A stretch of 64,000 bases of DNA from Duganella margarita (GTDB lineage: Bacteria; Pseudomonadota; Gammaproteobacteria; Burkholderiales; Burkholderiaceae_D), in contig NZ_WWCS01000003.1 in assembly GCF_009857535.1 (NCBI RefSeq), positions 434,001-498,000 on the forward strand. The letters run 5' to 3'. The notes under the pieces were generated by a model. That model ran no database searches. It was not told where the DNA came from and saw nothing but the letters and a program-made list of their open reading frames with translations. How positions within the stretch are numbered: the stretch's first letter is position 1; each line of letters starts with the position of its first letter. The translations under genes were made by a program, and so were the position numbers. Shown here piece by piece: positions 35,629 to 45,881 of the stretch.

Positions 35629-37010
35629 GTCACGCGGAAGATACGGCCGCCGTAATCGTCGGACACCAGCAACGAACCATCTGCCTGTGTCACCACATCG
35701 ACCGGCCGGCCAACCACCTCATCGCCGCGCAGGAAGCCGTCAATAAAAGCGGTATCGCTGACCAGCTTGTTGCCGTACAGCGTAATCAGATGCACCGTGT
35801 AGCCGCTCTTGGTGCTGCGGTTCCACGAACCGTGTTCCGCCACGAAGATGTTGTTGCGATAGATCTCCGGGAACTGCTTGCCGGTATAGAAGCTCATGCC
35901 CAGCGGCGCCACGTGCGGCCCCAGCTTGGCGACCGGCGGCTCGAACTCGTCGCAGGTGCGGTTCTTGCCAAACTCCGGGTCCGGCACCACGCCGCCGTGG
36001 CAGTAGGGGAAGCCGAAATGCTGGTTCGGCTTGGTCACCACATTCAGCTCGCAGGATGGCGTATTGTCGCCCAGCTCATCGCGGCCATTGTCGGTGAACC
36101 ACAACTGCCTGGTCGACGGATGGAAATCGAAACCAACGGTGTTGCGCACGCCGCGCGCCACTTCTTCCAACTGGCTGCCATCCGGATTCATGCGGTAGAT
36201 CTTGGCGCTCTTGGTCTCATCGGTATCGCAGATATTGCACGGCGCGCCGACTGGAATGTACAGCTTGCCATCCGGCCCGGCCCGCATCACTTTCTCGCCA
36301 TGCCACTTGTCGCTCGGCAGGCTGGTTTTGACTACCGCATACGACGGCTTCTGCGCATAGCGCTTGTCGATGTTGTCGAAGCGGATCACGCGGCTGATTT
36401 CGCCCACGTACAGCGCGCCGTTCAGCAACGTTACGCCGATCGGATTCTCCAGTCCGTCAGCCACAGTGACCACCTCGGCCGACTGCTTGTCGGCGCGCGG
36501 CACCAGCGCGTAGACCTTGCCCGCCTTGCGCGAGCCGACGTAGACGATGCCGCTGTCCGACACCACCATGCTGCGCGCCGTCGCCGCGCCATCCGCATAC
36601 AGGCTGATATGGAAGCCCTTCGGCAGCTTGAAGCCGCTCAGCAGGTCGGTGGCGGCCGGCTTGGCCGCTGCGGCGGCAGGGACCACCGCAGGCGCAGCCA
36701 GCTTCTTGTTGGCGCTGGCGGCGATGTAATCGGCCAGCGACGCAATCTGCGCCGCGCTCAGCGTTGGCGACCAGGCCGGCATATTTTTCTCCGGCACACC
36801 CTTGCTGATGATCTTGATGAGATTGGCCTTGGTCGGCGCGCCGTGGATCCAGGCGTGCTCGCCCAGTGTCGGGCCGATGGCGCCTTCCATTTTGGCGCCG
36901 TGGCAGACGGCGCAGTTGGCCTGGTAGAGTTTGTCGGCGGTTTGCGCCGACGCGGCGAAGGCAGTGAACGCCATGCCGATGGCGGCGGCTTGCAGAGCGA
37001 ACGTGTGCAT
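35613..37010 (-). CDS. Cytochrome c/sorbosone dehydrogenase-like PQQ-type protein
   Basis: A 465-residue exported protein. A signal peptide (MHTFALQAAAIGMAFTAFAASA) is followed by a cytochrome c domain with the haem motif CAVCH (Cys33, Cys36, His37) and a likely axial Met in NMPAWSPTL. After an Ala-rich linker comes a six-bladed propeller of the sorbosone/PQQ glucose dehydrogenase family (GFHISLYADGAATARSM, NPIGVTLLNGALYVGEI, RNTVGFDFHPSTRQLWFTDNGRDELGDN). It probably oxidises a sugar or aldehyde in the periplasm and passes electrons to its own haem. The start is set by the signal peptide; the longer frame adds 15 residues. Confidence 0.82.
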   Translation of the reverse strand: MHTFALQAAAIGMAFTAFAASAQTADKLYQANCAVCHGAKMEGAIGPTLGEHAWIHGAPTKANLIKIISKGVPEKNMPAWSPTLSAAQIASLADYIAASANKKLAAPAVVPAAAAAKPAATDLLSGFKLPKGFHISLYADGAATARSMVVSDSGIVYVGSRKAGKVYALVPRADKQSAEVVTVADGLENPIGVTLLNGALYVGEISRVIRFDNIDKRYAQKPSYAVVKTSLPSDKWHGEKVMRAGPDGKLYIPVGAPCNICDTDETKSAKIYRMNPDGSQLEEVARGVRNTVGFDFHPSTRQLWFTDNGRDELGDNTPSCELNVVTKPNQHFGFPYCHGGVVPDPEFGKNRTCDEFEPPVAKLGPHVAPLGMSFYTGKQFPEIYRNNIFVAEHGSWNRSTKSGYTVHLITLYGNKLVSDTAFIDGFLRGDEVVGRPVDVVTQADGSLLVSDDYGGRIFRVTYDGK

Positions 37011-37093
37011 TGTTATTTTCCCCTGTTGGTTGACGGCGTATTGTACAGCCGTCAACCCGGGGTCAGTTCTGCCAAATGCACACGAGCGCAGCC

Positions 37094-38749
37094 TTAGCGT
37101 GCGGCGGCGGTACGCAGCGGCAATGCCGGCACCCGGCGTGGCGCCGGCTGGGAGCGTGCGGCGGTCATCAGCGATACACTGGCCGCGCGCGGGCCGCCAT
37201 CAACCTGAAACACGCTGACCAGCTCCGCCAGATGAGCCGACTGGCCTTGCAGCGCCTCGGCAGCCGCAGCGGCTTCCTCGACCAGCGCGGCGTTCTGTTG
37301 CGTCACGCCGTCCATCTCCATGATGGCCTGGTTGATCTGCTCGATGCCGGCTTCCTGCTCGCTGCTAGCGGCGGTGATCTGTTCCATGATCTCGCTGACG
37401 TTGCGGATGCTGCCGACGATCTCCGCCATGGTCTTGCCGGCCTCGTCCACCAGCATGCCGCCGTTGGCGATCTTCTCGACCGACTCGTTGATCAGCAGCT
37501 TGATGTCCTTGGCGGCGCTGGCCGAACGCTGCGCCAGCGTGCGCACTTCCTGCGCCACCACGGCGAAGCCGCGGCCCTGTTCGCCGGCGCGGGCGGCTTC
37601 CACCGCTGCGTTCAACGCCAGGATATTGGTCTGGAAGGCGATGCCGTCAATGACGCCGATGATGTCGACGATCTGGCGCGACGAGGCGCTGATTTCTTCC
37701 ATCGTGGTCACCACGCCGCCTACTACTTCGCCGCCGCGCACGGCCACGCCGGACGCACTGGCCGCCAGCTGGTTGGCCTGGCGCGCAAACTCGGTGTTCT
37801 GCTTGACGGTGGCGGTCAGTTCTTCCATCGAGGATGCTGTCTCTTCCAGCGAACCGGCCTGCTGCTCCGTGCGCGACGACAGATCCTGGTTGCCGCTGGC
37901 GATTTCATCGGCGGCGGTGGCGACCGAATCGGTGCTGCCGCGCACTTCGCTGACGATGGCGGCCAGCCGCTCGCGCATGACGGCGATGCTGTACAGCAGG
38001 CTGCTGCTGTCGCCGTCAGCCAGTTGCACGCGCACCGTCAGGTCGCCGCCGGCGATGCGGTCGGTGATGCCGGCTGCGTAGCCCGGTTCGCCGCCCAGTT
38101 GTTTCAGCAACGAGCGGCTGATCAGCCAGCCCAGCAGCAGAGCCACACCGATCGAGATCGTGCTCAGTACGACGATCATCCACGCCGAGCCGGCACTGCG
38201 GTCGTGGATGGTCTTGCCGATTTCGTCGATCACCGCTTTCTGGCGGTCTACCAGCGCACCCATGTTGGCGACGTAGGCGTCGCCGATCGGAATGAACTGC
38301 TGCTCGACGATCTGGTTGGCCTGCTCGATATTGCCGGCGGCTTTTTCGGCGAACGCTTGCTTGCGGATCGCCTGATACTGCGTGCGTTTCTCCTGCGCGG
38401 CGGCGAACAATGCCTTGGCCTGCGGATCGCTCAGCAGTTCGATGATCTGGCGTTGCTTCTCCTCTGCCACCTTGGAGGTACTGGCGATGCCCGCCTCAAA
38501 CATCTTCTGCGTTGCCGCGTCGGTGGTCTTGGACGCTGCCAGCGCGCGCTGGACATTGGCGGTGACGATCGACTTCCAGTCACTGACCAGTCGTTCGGTC
38601 TTCAGGTGTTGATCCAGCAGCGCATCGGTATCGCGCGCCGTTTGGTGGATACTCATCCAGCTGGCGATGGCGACCGCCAGTAACAGAATCAGCGTGGCGC
38701 CGAAGCCAATGGCCAAGCGGTTGCTGACTTTCATTTCAGATAATTTCAT
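37094..38749 (-). CDS. Methyl-accepting chemotaxis protein
   Basis: A 551-residue chemoreceptor. TM1 ([23 protein letters not shown]), a periplasmic four-helix-bundle ligand domain, TM2 ([23 protein letters not shown]), a HAMP domain and the cytoplasmic signalling helices follow in order. The conserved hairpin tip is [32 protein letters not shown]. Gln/Glu methylation-type sites are in the flanking helices. Ligand unknown. The C-terminus is Pro/Ala/Arg-rich with no CheR-binding pentapeptide. It stands alone and is divergent from the hydrolase gene. Confidence 0.93.
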   Translation of the reverse strand: MKLSEMKVSNRLAIGFGATLILLLAVAIASWMSIHQTARDTDALLDQHLKTERLVSDWKSIVTANVQRALAASKTTDAATQKMFEAGIASTSKVAEEKQRQIIELLSDPQAKALFAAAQEKRTQYQAIRKQAFAEKAAGNIEQANQIVEQQFIPIGDAYVANMGALVDRQKAVIDEIGKTIHDRSAGSAWMIVVLSTISIGVALLLGWLISRSLLKQLGGEPGYAAGITDRIAGGDLTVRVQLADGDSSSLLYSIAVMRERLAAIVSEVRGSTDSVATAADEIASGNQDLSSRTEQQAGSLEETASSMEELTATVKQNTEFARQANQLAASASGVAVRGGEVVGGVVTTMEEISASSRQIVDIIGVIDGIAFQTNILALNAAVEAARAGEQGRGFAVVAQEVRTLAQRSASAAKDIKLLINESVEKIANGGMLVDEAGKTMAEIVGSIRNVSEIMEQITAASSEQEAGIEQINQAIMEMDGVTQQNAALVEEAAAAAEALQGQSAHLAELVSVFQVDGGPRAASVSLMTAARSQPAPRRVPALPLRTAAAR

Positions 38750-38920
38750 AGGGCCTCCGAATGGTGGTGAAGTGGTGTATGTCTTGGAGGAGTTATTATT
38801 ATTTAATTGGAAACCAATATTTCTCTGTGGTATTGTATCAGTGATTCAAAAATGCCGTACGGCAACGAATCGTTTCTTACTTTTATTTACAAAGTTGAAG
38901 AGCTTGGGTACGCTGCGGCC

Positions 38921-39634
38921 ATGACCACCATCCTCGATTTCGACGTGCCGTTCAACGGTCACGTGCTGAAGGCGGACCACTACCTTGGCCGCGACAGCAA
39001 CCGTATCCTCTACCTGCACGGCGCCGGCAACAGCCAGCGCCACAGCCACCGCTTGCTGCGCGGCGCCTTGCAGCAGCGCGGCCTGGGCAGCGTGTGTTTC
39101 GACGCCATCGGCCATGGCGAGACGGGCGGGGCGCTGGCGCAGTCGTCGGTAGCCAGCCGTACGCGGCAGGCGCAGGCGGTGCTGGCCGCGCAGGCCATGC
39201 CGGAGCCGCTGGTGGTGTTTGGCAGCAGCATGGGCGCCTACAACGCGATCCGGCTGACCGAGCAGCACAAGATCGATGCGCTGGTGCTGATTGTGCCGGG
39301 CGTCTACACGCCGGCGGCGTATGAAGTGCCGTTTGGTCCGGAATTCTCGGCCGTTATCCGGCGTGAACGCAGCTGGGCCGACAGCGATGCGTGGGAGATC
39401 CTGTCGCGCTTCGAGGGCCGGCTGCTGGTCATCCACGCCGAGCACGACGCCACCATCCCGCTGGAAATTTCCGAACGCCTGGTGGCCGCCGCCACCCGCG
39501 CGCAATCGCGCCAACTGTTCATCGTTCCCGGCGCCGAACACAACCGCCTATGGGCGCTGCTGGCTGAAACGCCGGCCGACTTCAATGCGGCACTGGAGAT
39601 GGTGCTGGAGGCGGTAGATGGCGGAAGGCAGTAG
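38921..39634 (+). CDS. Alpha/beta hydrolase
   Basis: A 237-residue hydrolase without signal peptide. Catalytic residues: Ser in VFGSSMGAYNA, Asp in IHAEHDATIPLEI and His in VPGAEHNRLWALL; the oxyanion loop is LYLHGAGNSQRHSH. The substrate is unknown (esterase or peptidase type). The start is placed at ATG 38921, where homology to the fold begins (MTTILDFDVPFNG); the frame is open further upstream without a hydrolase-like sequence. The last codons overlap tRNA-Sec on the opposite strand. Confidence 0.8.
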   Translation: MTTILDFDVPFNGHVLKADHYLGRDSNRILYLHGAGNSQRHSHRLLRGALQQRGLGSVCFDAIGHGETGGALAQSSVASRTRQAQAVLAAQAMPEPLVVFGSSMGAYNAIRLTEQHKIDALVLIVPGVYTPAAYEVPFGPEFSAVIRRERSWADSDAWEILSRFEGRLLVIHAEHDATIPLEISERLVAAATRAQSRQLFIVPGAEHNRLWALLAETPADFNAALEMVLEAVDGGRQ

Positions 39635-39714
39635 GAGTCGAACTTACGAGGGAGCGTCTGACGCCCCCCACCGGGTTTGAAGCCCGGCCCCATCACCGGA
39701 TGAGTGTGCCTTCC
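39619..39714 (-). tRNA. selC: tRNA-Sec (anticodon UCA)
   Basis: The minus strand folds into a long tRNA with the 8-bp acceptor stem GGAAGGCA/TGCCTTCC and discriminator G followed by encoded CCA (39619-39621). Its anticodon stem is CCGGG/CCCGG around loop CTTCAAA (anticodon TCA), and it has a long variable arm (GGGGGCG/CGCTCCC) and a TTCGA T-loop. These are selenocysteine-tRNA features. It lies 22 bp downstream of selB in the same orientation, so it may be cut from the sel transcript. Its 3' end overlaps the 3' end of the alpha/beta hydrolase gene (plus strand) by 16 bp. Confidence 0.95.
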
Positions 39715-39736
39715 GTATTGACTTGATTGCTGTAAC

Positions 39737-41635
39737 TCAGCTGCTGTACGACCACACGGCGTTCGGTCGGACCAGATGGACATTGCCAATCCGGCGAGTA
39801 TAGCCGACGCGGTCGAAGAACTCCAAGATCTGAATCGCCCGCTTGCGGCCAATGCCGGTCGCATCGCGGAACGATGACGCCTGCACGTCGGGCAGCGTGG
39901 CCACCATCCGCGCCAGCTCGTCCAGCCGCTGCGGATGGTAGAACAAATCCGGCACCACCTGACTCAACTCACCCGTTTTGGATAGCTTGAGCAGCAGGCG
40001 CCGCACCTCGGCCTCAGGCATCTGGTGCTCGCGCATCAGCTCGCGTACCCACGGCGGATCGAAGCCGCCTGCCAGCAGCGACGCCATCAGCGGCGCTACC
40101 AGAACCTGTTCCTCCGCACTCAGCTCGACGCTATGGGCCGGCAAGTGCAGGCTGCGGCCGCGCTGCTTAATCGCGCCGCTGGCCAGCAGCGTGTCGACCA
40201 GGCGGCTCCACAAACGGTCTTCCATCTCCGGCGAGACGATGCGTTTCAGGCGCCATAGCTCCGGCCCCGCGTCATCCGGCGCGCGCGCGTGGAATTCGCT
40301 CAGCGCCGCCAGGATACGCGCTTGCAGCGCCTGCACCTCGGCCGCCGCAATCAGTAGCTGGTCGCCGCCTTGCAGGCTGACGGTTTCGGTGCCCGGCGGC
40401 GCGCTGATTTCGTCGGCCGGCAGTTGCGACAGCCGCACCAGCGTCGACATGCGCAGTCCCAGCGGCCCGCGCGCCAGCAGCGCGGCGATGTCGCCGGTGG
40501 CGATGTAATCGGCCAGCGCATCCAGCCACGCCAGCCGCGTCGGACTGCGCCGCTTGCGCGCCGGTCCGAACGGATCGAGCACCACGCCGCCGCCGATGGT
40601 GGTGGTGGCTTGCGCGTTGCGGATCACAAAACGGTCGCCCGGCACTGCGTGCACCGGCGCGTCCAGCACCAGCTGCACGCGACCGGTATGGCCAGGCGCC
40701 AGCACCTCGTCGTCCAGCAGCACCACGTTGGCGGTGTGATGTGCCGCGCCCAGATGCACGTGCACCGGCGACCATGGCTTGAGCGTCTGGCCGCAGTCGG
40801 CCGTCAGCGTCAGCTGCACGTCCACCCGCTCGGAGCAGGCGGCCAGCGCCGGCGCCACTACCCAGGTGCCGCGCGCGATCTCGTCCTTGCCGACGCCGCC
40901 AAGGTTCAGCGCCAGGCGCTGTCCGGCGCGGCCGATATCGGACGAGCGGTTCTGCGCATGGATGCTGCGCACGCGGGCTTCCTGGCCGCCGGGCGCCAGT
41001 TGCAGCGTGTCGCCCACGCGCACGCTGCCTGCCAGCGCGGTGCCGGTAACAATGGTGCCCTGGCCCGCCAGTGTAAACACCCGGTCGACGCCCAGGCGGA
41101 ACAAGCGCCGCTCGTCATTGGCTGGCAGCGTCGCCGCCATCTGCGCCAGATGGCGCAGCAGCGCCTTGACGCCGATATCGCCTTCCAGCGTGGCGTTGGT
41201 GCGGAAGATCTGCGCGCCGGCAAAATCGGTCGGCGCCAGCAGCGCATGGATTTCTGCTTCCAGCTGCTCCAGGCGCTGGCGGTCGGCGCGGTCGATCTTG
41301 GTCAGCGCCACCGCGCCGCGCTTCACGCCCAGAAGCCGCAGGATGGCCAGGTGCTCCAGCGTCTGCGGCATGATGCCGTCGTCGGCAGCAATCACCAGCA
41401 GCGCGGCGTCGATGCCGGTCACGCCGGCCGCCATGGTGCGGATGAATTTCTCGTGGCCCGGCACGTCGATCACGCCGAGGATGTCGCCGCCTTCCAATGG
41501 CGCGTAGGCGTAGCCGAGTTCAATCGAAATGCCGCGCGCCTTCTCTTCCTTCAGGCGATCGGTATCGACGCCGGTGAGGGCGCGCGTCAGCGTGGTCTTG
41601 CCGTGGTCGATGTGTCCTGCAGTGCCGACGATCAT
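39737..41635 (-). CDS. selB: Selenocysteine-specific elongation factor SelB
   Basis: A 632-residue GTPase that delivers Sec-tRNA to UGA codons marked by a SECIS hairpin. G1 is [14 protein letters not shown]3 is DVPGHEKF and G4 appears in TKID. EF-Tu-like domains 2 and 3 follow, then the C-terminal winged-helix repeats ([16 protein letters not shown]..., [26 protein letters not shown]) that bind the SECIS RNA. The start at 41635 gives the family [10 protein letters not shown]; its ATG overlaps the selA stop (ATGA). selC lies directly downstream. Confidence 0.95.
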   Translation of the reverse strand: MIVGTAGHIDHGKTTLTRALTGVDTDRLKEEKARGISIELGYAYAPLEGGDILGVIDVPGHEKFIRTMAAGVTGIDAALLVIAADDGIMPQTLEHLAILRLLGVKRGAVALTKIDRADRQRLEQLEAEIHALLAPTDFAGAQIFRTNATLEGDIGVKALLRHLAQMAATLPANDERRLFRLGVDRVFTLAGQGTIVTGTALAGSVRVGDTLQLAPGGQEARVRSIHAQNRSSDIGRAGQRLALNLGGVGKDEIARGTWVVAPALAACSERVDVQLTLTADCGQTLKPWSPVHVHLGAAHHTANVVLLDDEVLAPGHTGRVQLVLDAPVHAVPGDRFVIRNAQATTTIGGGVVLDPFGPARKRRSPTRLAWLDALADYIATGDIAALLARGPLGLRMSTLVRLSQLPADEISAPPGTETVSLQGGDQLLIAAAEVQALQARILAALSEFHARAPDDAGPELWRLKRIVSPEMEDRLWSRLVDTLLASGAIKQRGRSLHLPAHSVELSAEEQVLVAPLMASLLAGGFDPPWVRELMREHQMPEAEVRRLLLKLSKTGELSQVVPDLFYHPQRLDELARMVATLPDVQASSFRDATGIGRKRAIQILEFFDRVGYTRRIGNVHLVRPNAVWSYSS

Positions 41636-43125
41636 GTTGCGAGCAGCGCCAGTTGTTCGATGAAGCGCTGCTGCTGATAGTCCTGCAGACAGCGCAGGTC
41701 GAGCCACAGCGCGTCTTGCGCCACGCGGCCGATGACTGGCAGTGGCAAGGCGCGCAGGCGCTGTTCCAGCACGCCCAGCGCGTTGCTGACGCGGCCCGCA
41801 GCGGCAGGCCGCACTACCAGGCCGTGACTCGGCAACTGGTCGACCGGCAGCGCGCCGCTGCCGATCTGGCTCTGCATCGCTGCGTCGGTCACTTCATAGC
41901 CGGCGCCCAGCGCGGCCTGCAACTGCGGCAGGATCGCTTGCGCCTGCGCGCGCATGTCGGCGGCGGGGCGGGTCAGCAGCTTGAGGGTGGTCAGGCGCTC
42001 CGGCAGCAGGTCCGGCGCGCGGTACAAGGCCAGCACCGGTTCCAGCGCGGCCAGCGTCAGTTTGCCGACGCGCAGCGCGCGCTTCAGCGGATTCTTTTTG
42101 ATCTGCGCGATCAGGTCCTTGCGGCCGACGATGATGCCGCACTGCGGGCCGCCCAGCAGCTTGTCGCCGCTGAAGGTGACCAAATCGGCGCCGCCTTCGA
42201 TGGTCTCGCGCACCGTGGTTTCGTGCGGCAGGCCATACTGCTCGAGGTCGACCAGCGTGCCGCTGCCCAGGTCCACCGCCAGCGGAATATTGTGCTTCTT
42301 CGACAGCGGCGCCAGTTCGTCCAGCTCAATGCTCTTGGTGAAGCCGGTGATGGCGTAATTGCTGGTGTGGACCTTCATCATCAGCGCGGTCTGCGGACCG
42401 GCTGCTTCGTCGTAGTCCTTCAGGTGCGTGCGGTTGGTGGCGCCGACTTCGCGCAGCACCGCGCCGGCGCGCGTCATCACGTCCGGAATGCGGAAGGCGC
42501 CGCCGATTTCCACCAGCTCGCCGCGCGAGACGATCACCTCTTTGCCGAGCGCCACGGTGTTCAACATCAGCAGCACGGCGGCGGCGTTGTTGTTGACGAT
42601 GGTGGCCGCTGCGGCGCCGGTCAGTTCCAGCAGCAGTTCTTCGATCAGGTTATCGCGGTCGCCGCGCTTGCCGGTGTCGAGGTCCCATTCCAGGTTCATT
42701 GGCCAGCGCATCGAATCGACCACCGCCTGAACGGCGGCGTCGGGCAGCAGCGCGCGGCCCAGATTGGTGTGCAGCACGGTGCCGGTCAGGTTGAACACGG
42801 GCCGCAGCGGCGAAGCGTTTTGTTCTTGCAGCCGCGCCGCCAGCATCGCCAGCAGCGACGGGATGCTGGTGTCTGGCGCGCCGGCCACCGCCACCGCCGT
42901 GTCACCGCCTTCACGTGCGGCCAGCAGCATGGCGCGCAACTCGGCCAGCAGGGCGCGCGCCGCGTCCAGCGTCTGCACGCGGCCATAGGCGGCCAGCAGC
43001 GGTTCGCAGCCGGCGTCCGACAGGATCAGGTGCACCGCCGGCAGGCGGATGGCGGCTGCCGGCACGCCGGCGGCCGACGCGGCGCCGTGCAGCGTGTGGT
43101 CTGAGCGGGCGGACTGCTCGCTCAT
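41632..43125 (-). CDS. selA: L-seryl-tRNA(Sec) selenium transferase SelA
   Basis: A 497-residue PLP enzyme that turns seryl-tRNA(Sec) into selenocysteinyl-tRNA. The N-terminal [16 protein letters not shown] motif and the Schiff-base lysine in [15 protein letters not shown] are clear. It overlaps fdhE at its start and selB at its stop (each 4 bp). selD, which makes the selenophosphate donor, is not in the window and must lie elsewhere. Confidence 0.95.
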   Translation of the reverse strand: MSEQSARSDHTLHGAASAAGVPAAAIRLPAVHLILSDAGCEPLLAAYGRVQTLDAARALLAELRAMLLAAREGGDTAVAVAGAPDTSIPSLLAMLAARLQEQNASPLRPVFNLTGTVLHTNLGRALLPDAAVQAVVDSMRWPMNLEWDLDTGKRGDRDNLIEELLLELTGAAAATIVNNNAAAVLLMLNTVALGKEVIVSRGELVEIGGAFRIPDVMTRAGAVLREVGATNRTHLKDYDEAAGPQTALMMKVHTSNYAITGFTKSIELDELAPLSKKHNIPLAVDLGSGTLVDLEQYGLPHETTVRETIEGGADLVTFSGDKLLGGPQCGIIVGRKDLIAQIKKNPLKRALRVGKLTLAALEPVLALYRAPDLLPERLTTLKLLTRPAADMRAQAQAILPQLQAALGAGYEVTDAAMQSQIGSGALPVDQLPSHGLVVRPAAAGRVSNALGVLEQRLRALPLPVIGRVAQDALWLDLRCLQDYQQQRFIEQLALLAT

Positions 43126-44129
43126 TCGGCGTTAAACCACAGCAGGGGATTGCCGCTGGAACGCGAGTAGCCCGCTTCGCCCACCAGCACGTCCAGCGCC
43201 AGGCTGGCCAGATCGTCGGCCAGCGGCTCGACGTTGTAGTCGTGCTCCTGGTTGAAGATCTTGCGGTAGGTGTGGCAGGCGTCGCAGATCTCCGCGCGCG
43301 CGACCCGGCTTGGATCGTTGGCCTTGTTGACCGGCTCATTCGGGTCCACCGCCGGCATGCCGCCTTCCGGCTCTATGCTCTGGTAGGCCACGCCGGCCGT
43401 GCTTTCGCAGGTGGTGCACTTGACGCGCACCATGTGCCATTCGCTGGCGCAGCAGCTGCATTGCAGGTAGCGGTAGCCTTGCGACTGGCCGCCGATGCGG
43501 ATCACGCTGGCCACCGGATGGGCGCCGCACACCGGGCACAGGGTGTTGGTCACCAGCGGCTGCACGCGTTTGGCGTCCAGCTGGCTGGCGCGCATGGTCC
43601 ACATCACTTGCAAGGCCGCAGCCACGAACGGCGCGTGCAGCGGATGCACGCCTTCGGTCAATTCGGCCAGCACGGCGTCGGCGCAGCCTTCCAGCTGGGC
43701 GCTGTCGAGCGCGCGCAACTCGGTCAGCACGGCGGCGAGCTGCGGCTGGCTGGCTGCCAGCGGGTCCAGCTGGTCGAGAATGGCGTCGAACACGCGGCGC
43801 CAGGTGGCGGGACGCTGGCCGCTGACCGGCAGCGGCGGCATGTGGTGGTCGATGGCCAGCTCGATGCCGGCGGCGTCTGGCAAGGCGAAAGTCTCCGCCG
43901 GCAGCACGCGGATCACGGCGGCCTGGGCGTCCACCAGCGCCGCCATCATCAGCAGATACCCTTTCATGGTATCGCCGACCGGGATACCCTTGATTTGATT
44001 ATCTGCCAACTGGCGCAGGCGCGTGGCGCGCCCGGTGAACAGGCTGCGTGCTTCAGGAAGCAGCAGGCGCGGAATGGACGTGTGATCGAGCGACTCGATC
44101 TCGCCAGGTTCTAACAAACGTTGTACCAA
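43122..44129 (-). CDS. fdhE: Formate dehydrogenase accessory protein FdhE
   Basis: A 335-residue protein needed for formate dehydrogenase maturation. Four CxxC-type metal sites are visible: CPVCGAHP, QCSCCASEW, KCTTCEST, and EICDACHTY, as in FdhE. The start is TTG at 44129 (VQRLLEPGEIE), chosen because AAGGAG lies 5 bp upstream and this matches the family N-terminus; the frame extends to a TTG at 44186 without a ribosome site. It heads the fdhE-selA-selB-selC unit, all overlapping or nearly so. Confidence 0.9.
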   Translation of the reverse strand: MVQRLLEPGEIESLDHTSIPRLLLPEARSLFTGRATRLRQLADNQIKGIPVGDTMKGYLLMMAALVDAQAAVIRVLPAETFALPDAAGIELAIDHHMPPLPVSGQRPATWRRVFDAILDQLDPLAASQPQLAAVLTELRALDSAQLEGCADAVLAELTEGVHPLHAPFVAAALQVMWTMRASQLDAKRVQPLVTNTLCPVCGAHPVASVIRIGGQSQGYRYLQCSCCASEWHMVRVKCTTCESTAGVAYQSIEPEGGMPAVDPNEPVNKANDPSRVARAEICDACHTYRKIFNQEHDYNVEPLADDLASLALDVLVGEAGYSRSSGNPLLWFNAE

Positions 44130-44258
44130 AATATCTCCTTTGCCGGTGGCGGAGAGCTGCCGGCTCAGGCGATATTTTAATCCCAAATCGGCAGCACCGT
44201 AGCTTCGTGGCGGGTTTTGTGCCCTACAGGGCTACCGAATGAATATCCGGTAATCAGT

Positions 44259-44289
44259 GAAAAACGGCGCGCCATTGCGGCGCGCCGTG
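44259..44289 (-). terminator. Terminator of the fdnGHI operon
   Basis: On the minus strand, a 10-bp GC stem (ACGGCGCGCC/GGCGCGCCGT with a 5-nt loop) is followed by TTTTT, 10 bp after the gamma-subunit stop. This separates the structural genes from the fdhE-sel unit. Confidence 0.88.
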
Positions 44290-44298
44290 AGACTAGTT

Positions 44299-44952
44299 TC
44301 AGTCGCGTGATTTTTTGATCACTGCTTCAAACCAGCGCGGATGGTGCTTGCGCGCCCAGCCGTAGGTGACGGTGCCGCGCACCATGGCGCCGATCGACCC
44401 CTTGACCCACAACGCTGCGTAGATGTGGACGATGATCGAGCAGATGATGCCGAACGCGCACACCGCATGCAGCAGCGCCGCCGCCCGGATCAGCGGGATC
44501 GGGAAGTAGAACGCGAAGTACGCGCGCCAGATCACGATACCCGACAACAGCAGCCCGCACATGCACGCGATCAGCACGAAGAACAGAATCTTCTGGCCGG
44601 CGTTGTACATGCCGATTTTCGGCAGCTTGTCTTCGCGGTTGTTCAGCACATCGCCGATTTGCCGCATCCACTGCTTGTCGGCGGCGTCAATGTGGTTATG
44701 GTGCCAGAAGCGCAGCACCAGGATGGCGAAGGAGACAAACATCACCAGCCCGATGAAGGGATGGAGGATGCGGGTCCACTGGCCGCCACCGAGGAACATA
44801 TACATCCACGACATCGCCGGATGGAACATGGCGAGGCCGGACACCGCCAGCAAAATGAAGCAGATGGCCGTGATCCAGTGGTTGCTACGCTCGTTAGGCG
44901 TGTAACGCTCGATCAGCGGATTGCCGTCTTTATCGCGGTTGGCGTGGCTCAT
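44299..44952 (-). CDS. fdnI: Formate dehydrogenase-N, cytochrome b556 (gamma) subunit
   Basis: A 217-residue integral membrane di-haem cytochrome b. Four transmembrane helices are visible, with haem-ligand histidines in helices 1, 2 and 4 ([65 protein letters not shown]). It anchors the complex and passes electrons to quinone. The start overlaps the beta-subunit stop by 4 bp. Whether it is the FdnI or FdoI type cannot be told from sequence alone. Confidence 0.92.
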   Translation of the reverse strand: MSHANRDKDGNPLIERYTPNERSNHWITAICFILLAVSGLAMFHPAMSWMYMFLGGGQWTRILHPFIGLVMFVSFAILVLRFWHHNHIDAADKQWMRQIGDVLNNREDKLPKIGMYNAGQKILFFVLIACMCGLLLSGIVIWRAYFAFYFPIPLIRAAALLHAVCAFGIICSIIVHIYAALWVKGSIGAMVRGTVTYGWARKHHPRWFEAVIKKSRD

Positions 44953-45863
44953 GGTGCTTCCTCCCTGATGCGTTGGGCCTCGGCCAGCGCTTCGGCCTCT
45001 TCATCCTTCGACACTTCGTTCGGACCGACGCGCGAGTAGTGGAACCAGCCGGCCAGCGCCGTCATGGCGATACCCGCCAGTGCCAGCGGCTTGGTCAGAC
45101 CCTTCCACAAGCCGACCGTGACGCCGATGCTCGGATCCTTTTTCAGGCCGTGATACAGCGTCGGCTGGTCCGCGTGGTGCAGCACGTACATGACGTGCGT
45201 GCCGCCCACACCGGCCGGGTCATACAGGCCGGCGTGCTCGAAGCCGCGCGATTTCAGATCCTCGATGCGCTCGGCGGCGTGCTCCTTCATGTCCTCCTTG
45301 GTGCCAAAGGTAATGGCGCCGGTAGGGCAGGTCTTGACGCACGCCGGTTCCTGGCCGACGGCCACGCGGTCCGAACACAGCGTGCACTTGTAGGCGCGGC
45401 TGTCTTCCTTGGAAATGCGTGGCACGTCGAACGGGCAGCCGGCGACACAGTAGCCGCAGCCAATGCAGTTCTCCTGATGGAAATCCACAATGCCGTTGGT
45501 GTACTGGACGATGGCGCCCGGCGCAGGACAGGCCTTCAGGCAGCCCGGATCTTCGCAGTGCATGCAGCCGTCCTTGCGGATCAGCCATTCGAGGTCGCCC
45601 TTCGGGTTCTCGTATTCCGAGAAGCGCATGACGGTCCAGGATTGCGCCGTCATGTCCGTCGGGTTGTCGTACACGCCGGTGGTTTCACCCACCTCGTCGC
45701 GCAGATCGTTCCACTCCATGCAGGCCGTTTGGCAAGCCTTGCAGCCGATGCATTTGGAAACGTCGATCAGCTTGGCGACCGTACCCGTGACCGGGGTACG
45801 CGCCTGGGGCGGCGTCACCGTGGTCGCGGACATGCGCAGGATATCAAGTGATTGTAATGACAT
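44949..45863 (-). CDS. fdnH: Formate dehydrogenase-N, iron-sulfur (beta) subunit
   Basis: A 304-residue electron-transfer subunit with four [4Fe-4S] motifs: [42 protein letters not shown] and [23 protein letters not shown]-terminal transmembrane helix ([20 protein letters not shown]) anchors it, as in FdnH. It relays electrons from the molybdenum site to the cytochrome b. The alpha-subunit stop is 18 bp upstream; the gamma-subunit start overlaps its end. Confidence 0.93.
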   Translation of the reverse strand: MSLQSLDILRMSATTVTPPQARTPVTGTVAKLIDVSKCIGCKACQTACMEWNDLRDEVGETTGVYDNPTDMTAQSWTVMRFSEYENPKGDLEWLIRKDGCMHCEDPGCLKACPAPGAIVQYTNGIVDFHQENCIGCGYCVAGCPFDVPRISKEDSRAYKCTLCSDRVAVGQEPACVKTCPTGAITFGTKEDMKEHAAERIEDLKSRGFEHAGLYDPAGVGGTHVMYVLHHADQPTLYHGLKKDPSIGVTVGLWKGLTKPLALAGIAMTALAGWFHYSRVGPNEVSKDEEAEALAEAQRIREEAP

Positions 45864-45881
45864 AGTGTGCTCTCCTTCGGC

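Noticed and set aside
37076..38683. A 535-codon frame opposite the chemoreceptor gene
   Set aside because: His/Asp/Arg-rich low-complexity translation typical of antisense frames in high-GC DNA; the minus-strand gene has full MCP architecture.
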